Positions 26,060 to 33,948 of a stretch of DNA of 64,000 nucleotides are shown piece by piece (within the stretch, counting starts at the first letter, position 1; the number at the start of each line of letters is the position of its first letter). This stretch comes from Streptomyces sp. NBC_00461 (GTDB taxonomy: Bacteria; Actinomycetota; Actinomycetes; Streptomycetales; Streptomycetaceae). The notes under the pieces are model-generated. The model was given only the letters and a program-made list of their open reading frames with translations. It made no database searches and had not been told where the DNA came from. Position numbers and translations under genes: made by a program. The stretch is taken from positions 2,327,001 to 2,391,000 of the forward strand of contig NZ_CP107902.1 in the NCBI RefSeq assembly GCF_036013935.1, read 5' to 3'.

Positions 26060-26704
26060 TCAGTCGCCGTCGTCGAGGTCGGCGAGGGTGCGCCAGATCT
26101 CCGCGGTGATGCGGACCGCGTCGTCCGCGTGCCCGGCCGAGCAGGCGTCGATCAACTGCTCATGGAGTCCTGCCGAACGGCAGGTGCTCTCCCCGAAACG
26201 GCGGCACTCCAGGCGGCGGATGAGGGGGGTGTAGCGGGCGATGGTGGCGGCGGCCGCGTGATTCCCGGCGACGCGGACGAGGACGTCGTGCAGGGCGTCG
26301 TCGGCGCGCAGGGCCCCGTCGACGTCACCCGCGCCGACGGCGGCGGCGAACCGTTCGTTGGCCGCGCGCATCGCCTGGACGTCCGCGGCGAACATCCTGG
26401 GCACGGCGACCCGTGTGGCCAGCTCGTGCATGGCACCGACCACGGCGGCGGCGTCCCGTACGTCGGCGGCGACGACAGGGGTGACCCGCGTGTAGCTCTG
26501 CGGCTTGCTCTCCAGCAGACCCTCGTCCACCAGCCGCGAGAAGGCCTCCCGCACCGGCGCCCGGGACAGCCCGAGCCGCTCGGCGAGATCACCGTCGCGC
26601 ACGACCGCGCCGGGTTCCAGCTCGCCGGCCACGATGGCGTCCCGGATCGCTTCGTAGGCACGGTCCCTCAGGAGGGTGCGCTGGACGGGTCGTATCGACT
26701 CCAT
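26060..26704 (-). CDS. GntR-family (FCD) regulator of acdS
   Basis: 214 residues from ATG 26704; a TTG at 26725 would add seven residues. Winged helix at about 10-75 (VRDGDLAERLGLSRAPVREAFSRLVDEGLLE), then an FCD domain. No Shine-Dalgarno precedes ATG 26704. Instead TAACAT on the coding strand (26717-26712) lies 7 nt upstream, fitting a leaderless mRNA. A TGACAT...TCAGTCA-like imperfect dyad covers the start and may be the autoregulatory site. It probably controls acdS. Confidence 0.83.
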   Translation of the reverse strand: MESIRPVQRTLLRDRAYEAIRDAIVAGELEPGAVVRDGDLAERLGLSRAPVREAFSRLVDEGLLESKPQSYTRVTPVVAADVRDAAAVVGAMHELATRVAVPRMFAADVQAMRAANERFAAAVGAGDVDGALRADDALHDVLVRVAGNHAAAATIARYTPLIRRLECRRFGESTCRSAGLHEQLIDACSAGHADDAVRITAEIWRTLADLDDGD

Positions 26705-26745
26705 GACTGAAATGTTAGATGTCAATCATGCCGACGAGCAAGGGT

Positions 26746-26777
26746 GTGGCCCGCACCCCCGGAGAAGTGCGGGCCAC
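26746..26777 (-). terminator. Hairpin terminator after phoX
   Basis: 11 bp perfect stem (GTGGCCCGCAC, 26746-26756, with 26767-26777), 10 nt loop, just beyond the phoX stop and before the divergent GntR start. Confidence 0.65.
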
Positions 26778-26794
26778 CTTTCACCGACGGAGCC

Positions 26795-28264
26795 TCAGCC
26801 GCGCTTCTGGCGCTTCCAGGGGCCGGTGATCGCCAGCATGATGCCCGGCGTCTGGATGTTGGCGAACAGCGTCCTGCCGTCGGGGGAGAACGTGACGCCG
26901 GTGAACTCGCTGTACTCGGGGGCCTCTTCCGTGCCGATGTTCAGCTCGTTGCGGGCGATGGGGTACGTGCGGCCGCTGTCGGTCGCGCCGAACAGGTGCT
27001 GGACGCCCTCGCCGTCCTCGGCGATGACCAGGCCGCCGTACGGGGAGACGGTGATGTTGTCGGGGCCGTCGAAGGCGCCACCCGCCGAAGAGTCGGCGGG
27101 GTCGGGGTTCACGCCGAGCAGGACCTTCAGCGTCAGGGTGCGGCGCTTGGGGTCGTAGAACCAGACCTGGCCGTCGTGCTGGACGGGGCTCTCGGCGCGG
27201 GCGAAGGAGGAGACGATGTAGGTGCCGCCGTCGCCCCACCACATGCCTTCGAGCTTGCGGGCGCGGGTGACCTGGCCGTCGGCGAACTGCTTGCGGACGG
27301 AGGTGGTCCTGGCGTCACGGTCGGGGACGTCGACCCAGTCGACGCCGTAGACCGTGCCGATCTTCGTCGCGCGGGAGAGGTCGTCGACGAACTTGCCGCC
27401 GGAGTCGAAGCACTTGGAGGCCTGGAGGACACCCGCGTTGTCGGCGAGGGTGCGCAGCTTGCCGCGGCCGTGGTGGAAGTGCTCCGGCGGGGTCCAGCGG
27501 TACAGCAGGCCGTTGGGGCCGGCGGCGTCCTCGGTGAGGTAGGCGTGGCCGCGGTTGGGGTCGATGACGACGGCCTCGTGGGCGTAACGGCCGAGCGCCT
27601 TGATGGGCTTGGGGTCGCGGTTGGCCCGGCGGTCGGCGGGGTCGACCTCGAAGACGTAACCGTGGTCCTTGGTCATGCCGTTCTGGCCGGCCTTGTCCTC
27701 GGTCTCCTCGCAGGTGAGCCAGGTGTCCCAAGGGGTGCTGCCGCCCGCGCAGTTGGTGGCGGTGCCGGCGATGCCGACCCACTCGGCGACGTGGTCACGG
27801 CGCACCTCGACGACCGTGCAGCCGCCGGAGGCGGCCGGGTCATAGACGAGGCCCTCGGTGAGCGGCACCGGGTGGGGCCACTTGGAGCGCGGGCCGGCCA
27901 GCTCGTGGTTGTTGACCAGGAGGGTCGCGCCGCGCGGGCCGTCGAAGGTGGCGGTGCCGTCGTGGTTGGAGGGGGTGAACTCGCCCGACTCCAGCTTGGT
28001 CCTGCCGCTGTAGGTGACGATGCGGTACTTGAAGCCGGCGGGGAGGGCGAGGATGCCGTCGGGGTCGGGGACGAGCGGTCCGTACCCGACGCCGCCGTGT
28101 CCGTGTCCGTGCCCCGACGTCTCGGCTGCGCCCTCGACGTCTTCGGTCTCCGTGGACGCAAGGGCGTTCGGGGCGGTGGCCAGGGCGCCGACGCTGCCCG
28201 CCAGCACGACACCGGCACCGGTGACCGCGGATTTTCTGGCGAAGTCCCTGCGAGTGAGCGACAT
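26795..28264 (-). CDS. Tat-exported PhoX-type alkaline phosphatase (DUF839)
   Basis: 489 residues from ATG 28264 with AGGAG upstream. Twin-arginine leader SLTRRDFARKSAVTGAG, then a PhoX/DUF839 beta-propeller. Typical segments are LLVNNHELAGPRSKWP, NCAGGSTPWDTWLTCEET, HEAVVIDPNRGHAYLTEDA and FDGPDNITVSPYGGLVIAEDG. PhoX enzymes are calcium/iron-dependent phosphomonoesterases used under phosphate starvation. A PHO box lies about 70-90 bp upstream of its start, which supports the call and predicts PhoP control. Confidence 0.88.
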   Translation of the reverse strand: MSLTRRDFARKSAVTGAGVVLAGSVGALATAPNALASTETEDVEGAAETSGHGHGHGGVGYGPLVPDPDGILALPAGFKYRIVTYSGRTKLESGEFTPSNHDGTATFDGPRGATLLVNNHELAGPRSKWPHPVPLTEGLVYDPAASGGCTVVEVRRDHVAEWVGIAGTATNCAGGSTPWDTWLTCEETEDKAGQNGMTKDHGYVFEVDPADRRANRDPKPIKALGRYAHEAVVIDPNRGHAYLTEDAAGPNGLLYRWTPPEHFHHGRGKLRTLADNAGVLQASKCFDSGGKFVDDLSRATKIGTVYGVDWVDVPDRDARTTSVRKQFADGQVTRARKLEGMWWGDGGTYIVSSFARAESPVQHDGQVWFYDPKRRTLTLKVLLGVNPDPADSSAGGAFDGPDNITVSPYGGLVIAEDGEGVQHLFGATDSGRTYPIARNELNIGTEEAPEYSEFTGVTFSPDGRTLFANIQTPGIMLAITGPWKRQKRG

Positions 28265-28331
28265 GGTGTCTCCTGTGACGGTGGGTGTGCCGTGGAGGGT
28301 GGCGACCTCGGGTCGGCGCCACCGTCCCGCC

Positions 28332-28353
28332 CACGTCTGAACGGGAGTTGAAC
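28332..28353 (-). promoter_or_regulatory. PHO box (PhoP-binding direct repeat) of phoX
   Basis: On the coding strand two adjacent 11-nt units read GTTCAACTCCC and GTTCAGACGTG. The spacing and conserved GTTCA are those of the Streptomyces PHO box. It lies 68 bp from the phoX start codon. Confidence 0.75.
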
Positions 28354-28510
28354 ACCGGGCGACGCACACAGACACGCTTCCAAGAATCCGTACGCAGCAG
28401 ACCACGGGATTCAAAAAATCCTTGTGCCCCGGTAATTGGTCGGACGGATCTTCACGAAGGAGATCGAAGTACACAGAAGGGCACTAACCGCCCCAGGAGA
28501 CGCGCCGGAC

Positions 28511-28560
28511 GCACCCCGCACCCGCACCCGCACCCGCACCCGCACCCGCACCCGCACCCG
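28511..28560. repeat. Hexanucleotide tract (GCACCC)n
   Basis: Seven perfect tandem GCACCC units (28518-28559) plus one imperfect unit at the left. It sits 24 bp beyond the end of the 475-residue gene. It is the longest of five hexamer tracts and a likely site of slippage. Confidence 0.9.
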
Positions 28561-28583
28561 CGAGGAGTTTGGGACGGATACGG

Positions 28584-30011
28584 TCAACTACCGTGCTGTG
28601 AACGTGCCTTGAAGGCGGCCTTCCGCGCTTCCTTCGCGATCCGCTTGTCCGGGTGCAGTCGCCCCATGGCCTCCAGCACATCCGCGGTGGCGGGGTGGTC
28701 GACGCGCCAGGCGGCCTCGAAGAACCCTCCGTGCTGGGCAGCCAGCCCCTGGACCAGCCCCCGCAGTTCCTCGGAGTTGCCCTCGGCGGCCAGCTGGGCG
28801 GCGATCGTGTCGATGGTCAGCCAGAAGATCATCGCCTGGGACGGCGCCGGCACGTCGGGCGCCCCGTGCTCGGTCAGCCAGACCCGGGCGAGCCCGCCGA
28901 GCTCCGCGTCGTCGAGGACCTCCCGCAGTGCGGGCTCGGCCTCCACGCCGACGAGGGACAGCGCCTGCTGGCAGCGCAGCCGGCGCAGCGGCGCGCCGGC
29001 GTCCGCGCCGCGTGCCGCCGCCAGCAACTCCCGTGCCGCGCCCAGGACTTCACGCCGGGCGAGCCACTGTTCGGTCTCGGCCTGCGCCGCCGCCTGGGGA
29101 AAGGCCGCCGTCCCGTCGAGCAGCGCGTCGGCCCCCTTGTCCGCGAGGTCGCCGACCGCGGGCGCCGTGAGCCCGGCCTCCAGCAGCCGAGCCCGCAGGC
29201 CGTACAGGCCGAGCGGTGTCAGCCGCACCATGCCGTAGCGTGAGACGTCGGTGTCGTCCGGCAGTGCCGTGGGTTCCTCGTCGGCGTCGGCCATCAGCGC
29301 CTCGTCCACCGGCTGGTACTCCACGATTCCCGTCGGCTCCAGCAGCCGGAACTGGTCGTCGAGCCGCATCATCGCGTCGGAGACCTGCTCCAGGACGTCG
29401 TTGGTGGGCTCCCCCATGTCGCTGGGCACGATCATCGACGCGGCCAGGGCGGGCAGCGGCACGGGCGAGTCGGCGGGGCCGTCCTCGCTGACCGTGAGCA
29501 GGTACAGGTTGCCGAGGACGCCGTCGAGGAACTCGGCCTCCGCCTCCGGGTCCCACTCCAGCCGGGAGAAGTCGATCTCGCCGCCCTCGTCCAGCGCGCC
29601 TTCCAGGTCGTCCAGGTCGGGCACGCTCGCGTCGGCGAGCACGGTCTCCAGGGCCCCCTGCCACACGGCCAGTACGTCGTGCGGCGAACCGGAGACGAGC
29701 AGCGCCAGGTCCTCCCCGGGGGCGACGGTGCCCTCGTCCTCGTCGGCGATCTCGACGAGTCCGGTGTCCACGGCGACCCGCCAGGCCTCGCTCGCGAAGG
29801 CCGCGGCGTCGTTGCCGCTCAGCCCGAGCACCTCGGCGGCGGCCGGCAGCTGTTCGTCGGCGAGCCCGCCCCCGGCGTCGACCCGGATGTCCGGGCCGGC
29901 CCAGCGGGCCAGCCGCGCGGCCCGCGAGAGCAGGGGCGTGGACAGCGCGTCCCGCGCCAGCTCCGCTTCGGGGTGCAGCCGCACCGGCGGCAGGGGGGAG
30001 CTGTCTGACAT
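28584..30011 (-). CDS. Conserved acidic cytoplasmic protein of unknown function
   Basis: 475 residues from ATG 30011 with GAGGAG upstream. Very acidic (long D/E runs near 155-185 and 255-280). No membrane segment and no recognised catalytic motif. The C-terminal third is helical and HEAT-like (LRRLRCQQALSLVGVEAEPALREVLDDAE, ... AMGRLHPDKRIAKEARKAAFKAR). Codon bias and length argue for a real gene. I do not recognise the family. Confidence 0.7.
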   Translation of the reverse strand: MSDSSPLPPVRLHPEAELARDALSTPLLSRAARLARWAGPDIRVDAGGGLADEQLPAAAEVLGLSGNDAAAFASEAWRVAVDTGLVEIADEDEGTVAPGEDLALLVSGSPHDVLAVWQGALETVLADASVPDLDDLEGALDEGGEIDFSRLEWDPEAEAEFLDGVLGNLYLLTVSEDGPADSPVPLPALAASMIVPSDMGEPTNDVLEQVSDAMMRLDDQFRLLEPTGIVEYQPVDEALMADADEEPTALPDDTDVSRYGMVRLTPLGLYGLRARLLEAGLTAPAVGDLADKGADALLDGTAAFPQAAAQAETEQWLARREVLGAARELLAAARGADAGAPLRRLRCQQALSLVGVEAEPALREVLDDAELGGLARVWLTEHGAPDVPAPSQAMIFWLTIDTIAAQLAAEGNSEELRGLVQGLAAQHGGFFEAAWRVDHPATADVLEAMGRLHPDKRIAKEARKAAFKARSQHGS

Positions 30012-30291
30012 CGGCTGATTCTCCTCGGGCGTGTCGTACCACTCAGCCGCTCAGCCTAGACGGATTTCCACCCATGCCGCCCGGTTCATCTCTCCGACGG
30101 TCGCCGTACATGGCCGAAACCTTGACAACTGGCCTGAGCAGGCAGGAGATTGACGCGCGTAGAAATCGAGCGGACAGCTGTTCACTGTGATTTCTACGCG
30201 CGTCGCCTCCGCCCCACAGGTCGCGGCCTCCGACCCGTCCCACGCACCACCCTCGTCCCGGCGCCCACGCACGTCCCCGGAGGGATTTCCG
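30012..30291. promoter_or_regulatory. Control region of the secreted EEP-family gene
   Basis: Contains the 16 bp inverted repeat annotated separately and, between its arms, a single GTTCA unit (30180-30184). GGAGGG at 30279-30284 precedes the TTG start by 7 nt. No full PHO box was found. Confidence 0.45.
30152..30204. repeat. Large palindrome, GACGCGCGTAGAAATC arms
   Basis: Perfect 16 bp arms (30152-30167 and 30189-30204) with a 21 nt spacer, 87 bp upstream of the secreted nuclease/phosphatase start. Fourteen bp of the right arm recur at 8265-8278 before the acid phosphatase gene. Likely a regulator-binding site; a hairpin in the leader RNA is the alternative. Confidence 0.65.
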
Positions 30292-32118
30292 TTGCCGAGC
30301 AAGTCTTCCGCGCGTCTCGCCGCGCTCACCGTCGCCGCCGTATGTACCGCGGCGTCCGCCGTCGCCCTGACCTCTCCCGCGCACGCGGACTCCGTGCGCA
30401 TCCATGACATCCAGGGCAGCACGCGCACTTCTCCGTACGCCGGCCAGAAGGTCACCGACGTGGCCGGAATCGTCACCGGCGTGCGCACCTACGGTTCCTC
30501 CAAAGGCTTCTGGATCCAGGACCCGAACCCGGACGACAATCCGGCGACCAGTGAGGGCGTCTTCGTCTTCACCAGCTCCGCCCCGAAGGTCGCCGTCGGT
30601 GACTCCGTCACGGTCACCGGCACGGTCTCGGAGTTCGTCCCCGGCGGCACCTCGTCCGGCAACCAGTCGCTGACCGAGATCACCAAGCCGACGGTCACCG
30701 TCGTCTCCAGCGGCAACGCGGTCCCGGCCGCCACGGTGATCGACGCGAAGTCGGTGCCGAGCCGGTACACCCCGGCCGGCGACACGGCCGCGAACAACTC
30801 GGTCAACGGCCTGACGCTGCAGCCGAAGAAGTACGCCCTGGACTTCTACGAGTCCCTGGAGGGCATGAACGTCCAGGTCAGGAACACCCGTGTGGTCACC
30901 GCGACCGACCCGTACACCGAGCTGTGGGTCACGGTGAAGTCGCACGAGAACCCCACCCGCCGCGGCGGCACGCTGTACGGCTCGTACGACTCGCAGAACA
31001 CCGGCCGGCTGCAGATCCAGTCGCTGGGTGCCACGGCGGCCTTCCCGGTGGCGAACGTCGGCGACACGCTGACCGGCACCACGACCGGCCCGATGGACTA
31101 CAACCAGTTCGGCGGCTACACCCTCGTCGCGAACGAGATCGGCACGCTCAAGAGCGGCGGCCTGACGCGCGAGACCACGAAGAAGCAGTCGCGGGGCGAG
31201 CTGGCGGTCGCGACGTACAACGTCGAGAACCTCGACCCGTCCGACAAGACCTTCGACGCGCACGCCGCCGCGATCGTGAACAACCTGCAGTCGCCCGACA
31301 TCGTGTCCCTGGAGGAGATCCAGGACAACAACGGCGCCACGGACGACGGCACGGTCGCCGCCGACGTGACGGTGAACAAGCTGATCGACGCGATCGTGGC
31401 GGCGGGCGGCCCGAAGTACGACTGGCGCTCGATCAACCCGGTCAACGACCAGGACGGCGGAGAGCCCGGCGGCAACATCCGCCAGGTCTTCCTCTTCAAC
31501 CCCGAGCGCGTCTCCTTCACGGACCGCGCGGGCGGCGACTCCACCACCGCGGTCGGCGTCACCAAGGTGCAGGGCAAGGCCCAGCTGACGGCCTCCCCCG
31601 GCCGCGTCGCCCCGGCGGACGACGCCTGGAAGTCCAGCCGCAAGCCGCTGGCCGCCGAGTTCGTCTTCCACGGCAAGACCGTCTTCGTGATCGCCAACCA
31701 CCTCAACTCCAAGGGTGGCGACCAGGGGCTGACCTCGCAGTACCAGCCGGTGGTGCGCAGCTCGGAGATCCAGCGCCACGCGCAGGCGACGCTGGTCAAC
31801 GCGTTCGTCAAGAACATCCTGGACGTCCAGAAGAACGCGGACGTCATCGCGCTGGGCGACATGAACGACTTCGAGTTCTCCGGCACCGCCCAGATCCTGG
31901 AGGGTGACGGCGCGCTCTGGTCGGCGATCAAGTCGCTGCCGAGGAGCGAGCGTTACACCTACGACTACCAGGGCAACCAGCAGGTCCTGGACCAGATCCT
32001 GATCAGCCCGGCGATCCGGCGCGGCTGTGACTTCGCGTACGACAGCGTGCACGTCAACTCGGAGTTCAACGACCAGATCAGCGACCACGACCCGCAGGTG
32101 CTGCGCTTCAAGCCTTGA
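30292..32118 (+). CDS. Secreted endonuclease/exonuclease/phosphatase (EEP) family protein
   Basis: 608 residues from TTG 30292, chosen because GGAGGG is 7 nt upstream and a signal peptide follows at once (LAALTVAAVCTAASAVALTSPAHA). N-terminal OB-like region (about 40-270: VTDVAGIVTGVR...GFWIQDP) is typical of extracellular nucleases. The C-terminal EEP domain (about 310-605) carries YNVENLDP, SLEEIQD, IANHLNSKGGDQ, LGDMNDFEFS and SDHDPQVL, which hold the metal and catalytic residues. It probably degrades extracellular DNA or phosphoesters for phosphate scavenging. Confidence 0.87.
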   Translation: MPSKSSARLAALTVAAVCTAASAVALTSPAHADSVRIHDIQGSTRTSPYAGQKVTDVAGIVTGVRTYGSSKGFWIQDPNPDDNPATSEGVFVFTSSAPKVAVGDSVTVTGTVSEFVPGGTSSGNQSLTEITKPTVTVVSSGNAVPAATVIDAKSVPSRYTPAGDTAANNSVNGLTLQPKKYALDFYESLEGMNVQVRNTRVVTATDPYTELWVTVKSHENPTRRGGTLYGSYDSQNTGRLQIQSLGATAAFPVANVGDTLTGTTTGPMDYNQFGGYTLVANEIGTLKSGGLTRETTKKQSRGELAVATYNVENLDPSDKTFDAHAAAIVNNLQSPDIVSLEEIQDNNGATDDGTVAADVTVNKLIDAIVAAGGPKYDWRSINPVNDQDGGEPGGNIRQVFLFNPERVSFTDRAGGDSTTAVGVTKVQGKAQLTASPGRVAPADDAWKSSRKPLAAEFVFHGKTVFVIANHLNSKGGDQGLTSQYQPVVRSSEIQRHAQATLVNAFVKNILDVQKNADVIALGDMNDFEFSGTAQILEGDGALWSAIKSLPRSERYTYDYQGNQQVLDQILISPAIRRGCDFAYDSVHVNSEFNDQISDHDPQVLRFKP

Positions 32119-32168
32119 TTCCCGGTCGTAGCGCGGGTTAGCAATTTCCGCCCGTAACTCCCGCCTGG

Positions 32169-32903
32169 TCAGGGCTGGTTGAACACGCCGTTCAGCCAGT
32201 CCTGCCAGGCGGCTTCGCACTCCTTGATGCCGCCGCCCGGCGTGAAGTCGTGCAGGGAGATGCCGACCGGGTGGCCCCAGTGGTTGCGCCCGAAGACGCG
32301 GGTGAGGCCCCGGTCCGTCCGCAGTCCGATGAAGTACGGGTTGCGGAAGTCGACCACGGCTTCGAACTCGTCGGGCCCGTGGACCGTCACTCGCGTGCCC
32401 GCGGTCACGTCCTCGCCGACTCCGAGCGCACGCCCGACGACGGCGAGCGCTTCCGCGGCCTTCGACGCCTCGGGCCCGTCGAACGTGGCGAAGGCGGCCG
32501 GCCGGGGCGCGAAGTGGACCAGGTACTCGCGCAGGGTGTGCAGATAGAAGTCGGTGTGCCTGGCGGCACCGTCGTACTGGTTGTCCCAGTCGTCGACGAA
32601 GATGCCGCTGTGCACGTACCGCACCCAGGCCCGGCGTCCGTCGTCGCGGGGTTCCACCGTGTAGTCGAGTTGGTTGAGGGTCTGCGCGGAGATGCCCTCG
32701 ACGTCCTCGACGCGGTTGGTGTAGCGGTGCGGCGGGTCCCAGGCGGTGACCTTGGACCCGAAGGGCCCCTTGCCGCCGACCCGGGGCTCCGGCGGCTCCA
32801 TCGGCCACAGATAACCTCCGGTGCCTGTGGTGACCGCCTCCCACACCTCCTCGGGGGTGGCGTCGACCTCGAACTCCCGGGCGATCTCGAACTCTTTGGA
32901 CAT
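32169..32903 (-). CDS. SRPBCC (START/AHSA1-like) domain protein
   Basis: 244 residues. N-terminal AHSA1-type pattern IAREFEVDATPEEVWEAVTTGTGGYLWPMEP and WDPPHRYTNRVEDVEG. A second, related beta/alpha unit follows in the C-terminal half. No membrane or export signal. It follows an ArsR-type regulator by 3 bp on the same strand, the common ArsR-AHSA1 pairing. Ligand unknown. Confidence 0.82.
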   Translation of the reverse strand: MSKEFEIAREFEVDATPEEVWEAVTTGTGGYLWPMEPPEPRVGGKGPFGSKVTAWDPPHRYTNRVEDVEGISAQTLNQLDYTVEPRDDGRRAWVRYVHSGIFVDDWDNQYDGAARHTDFYLHTLREYLVHFAPRPAAFATFDGPEASKAAEALAVVGRALGVGEDVTAGTRVTVHGPDEFEAVVDFRNPYFIGLRTDRGLTRVFGRNHWGHPVGISLHDFTPGGGIKECEAAWQDWLNGVFNQP

Positions 32904-32906
32904 GAT

Positions 32907-33503
32907 CTACTCCAACTCGGTCTGCTTGAGCGTGGGATGGACGGCCACGACGATCCGGTGGTCGCGGCCCCCCTCGGTGTCCGGGGCGTCGTACTTGCGG
33001 ATCAGGCCGGTGACTCCGGCCGTCAACTCCTCGATGAACGCTGCCCGTTCGGCGGCCGAGGCGAAGCGCACCTCGCCGTCCAGCGCGTACGTCGCCAGCC
33101 GCTTGCGGGCCTTCGCCGCGCCTGTGATCAGTGAGCCCACGTCCCGCACCAGACGGGCGCCGAGCGCGAGCAGCCAGCGCGCGGACAGCTGGTCGCGGAA
33201 GCGGTCCGGGTCCGGCTGCACGGCCGCGAGCGCGAGCGGCGAGATGACGTACGACGCCGCGGTGGCGCGCATCAGCCGCTCGGTGACGTTGCCCTTGCGG
33301 CGCTCCCCGGCCAGCTCGACCAGGCCGTGCCGCTCCAGCGCCTTGAGGTGGTAGTTCACCTTCTGCCGCGGCAGGTCGACCCGGCCGGCCAGCATCGCCG
33401 CCGACGCCGGTCCGGCCGCCAGCTCGGCGAGCAGCCTCGCCCTTATCGGATCCAGGGAGACGGCGGCGGCCTCGGGGTCCTCGATCACGGTGACGTCCAA
33501 CAT
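32907..33503 (-). CDS. ArsR-type winged-helix transcriptional regulator
   Basis: 198 residues. ArsR-like helix-turn-helix at about 15-75 (LDPIRARLLAELAAGPASAAMLAGRVDLPRQKVNYHLKALERHGLV). The C-terminal extension has no metal-binding cysteines, so it is not a metal sensor of the classical kind. Operonic with the SRPBCC gene (3 bp gap). A 10 bp inverted repeat lies 14-55 bp upstream of its start and is the obvious operator. Confidence 0.85.
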   Translation of the reverse strand: MLDVTVIEDPEAAAVSLDPIRARLLAELAAGPASAAMLAGRVDLPRQKVNYHLKALERHGLVELAGERRKGNVTERLMRATAASYVISPLALAAVQPDPDRFRDQLSARWLLALGARLVRDVGSLITGAAKARKRLATYALDGEVRFASAAERAAFIEELTAGVTGLIRKYDAPDTEGGRDHRIVVAVHPTLKQTELE

Positions 33504-33516
33504 GTGTCCACGGTCC

Positions 33517-33558
33517 CACCGAAAACTTTTTTTGTCCAGACTGCTTTGGTTTTCGGTG
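33517..33558. promoter_or_regulatory. Probable ArsR operator, CACCGAAAAC inverted repeat
   Basis: Perfect 10 bp arms (33517-33526 and 33549-33558) flank a 22 bp A/T-rich spacer containing a run of seven T. It starts 14 bp upstream of the regulator's ATG, where the promoter should lie. It fits autorepression of the ArsR/SRPBCC operon. Confidence 0.65.
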
Positions 33559-33811
33559 CAGGGTGGCGGGCCGGGGTGAGTTGGGTCCGGGTCAGCCCGG
33601 CAGGAGGCCCAGCGCGTGGTCGTAGCGGCTGACCGTGCTGCTCTTCAGTCGACCAAGGTTCAGGTCAAGTGCGCCCTGTTGCGCCGGGCCGCCCCCGGAC
33701 GTTCGCAGGTGGCCGGCGAAGTTCCTTGCGGGGAAAGGGCGTTGACCGCGGGGCGCCCGCCCGTCCGCAGGGGGTGACCGTTCACCGTCCACAGTCGCGA
33801 GCACAGGCGTA

Positions 33812-33850
33812 GGCATCGGCATATGCATGGGCATATGCATGGGCATGGGC
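33812..33850. repeat. GGCATATGCATG / GGCATG repeat tract
   Basis: Two exact 12-bp units (33818-33829, 33830-33841) flanked by partial GGCATN units. Rich in self-complementary GCATATGC and ATGCAT. It lies downstream of the DUF3618 gene. Confidence 0.8.
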
Positions 33851-33948
33851 GCGCACCCGGCTCCAGGGTGTGCGCCCCCGCCCAGCGTGGCGTGCCTGCG
33901 CCTGGTGCTTCTCGGCTACGGCTCGGCTGCGTCCCGGCTGCGGCTCGC

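Larger units (their letters stand above)
28265..28583. other. Intergenic region upstream of phoX
   Basis: 319 bp without a gene. It holds the PHO box (28332-28353), the A/T-rich promoter stretch around 28400-28440, and the hexamer array at 28511-28560. No coding potential seen. Confidence 0.6.
33504..33948. other. Intergenic region with repeat tract and possible gene remnant
   Basis: 445 bp. Beyond the ArsR operator it holds the 12-bp repeat (GGCATATGCATG)2 at 33818-33841. It also holds a leftward frame (33592-33846) whose C-terminal part, LDLNLGRLKSSTVSRYDHALGLLPG, looks protein-like. The N-terminus of that frame is only the repeat (Met-Pro-Met-His), and there is no ribosome binding site, so it is treated as a possible remnant. 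Confidence 0.45.

Noticed and set aside
28511..28560. Possible CRISPR-like array
   Set aside because: Units are six bases with no spacers; a simple sequence repeat.
30043..33519. Very long leftward open frame of 1158 codons
   Set aside because: It runs antisense through the secreted EEP gene and across the SRPBCC and ArsR genes. Its composition is that of a GC-driven shadow frame, and the genes in the other frames have clear domains and starts.
33592..33846. Leftward 84-codon frame starting in the GGCATG repeat
   Set aside because: N-terminus is only repeat-derived Met-Pro-Met-His, and there is no Shine-Dalgarno. The plausible C-terminal sequence alone is not enough.
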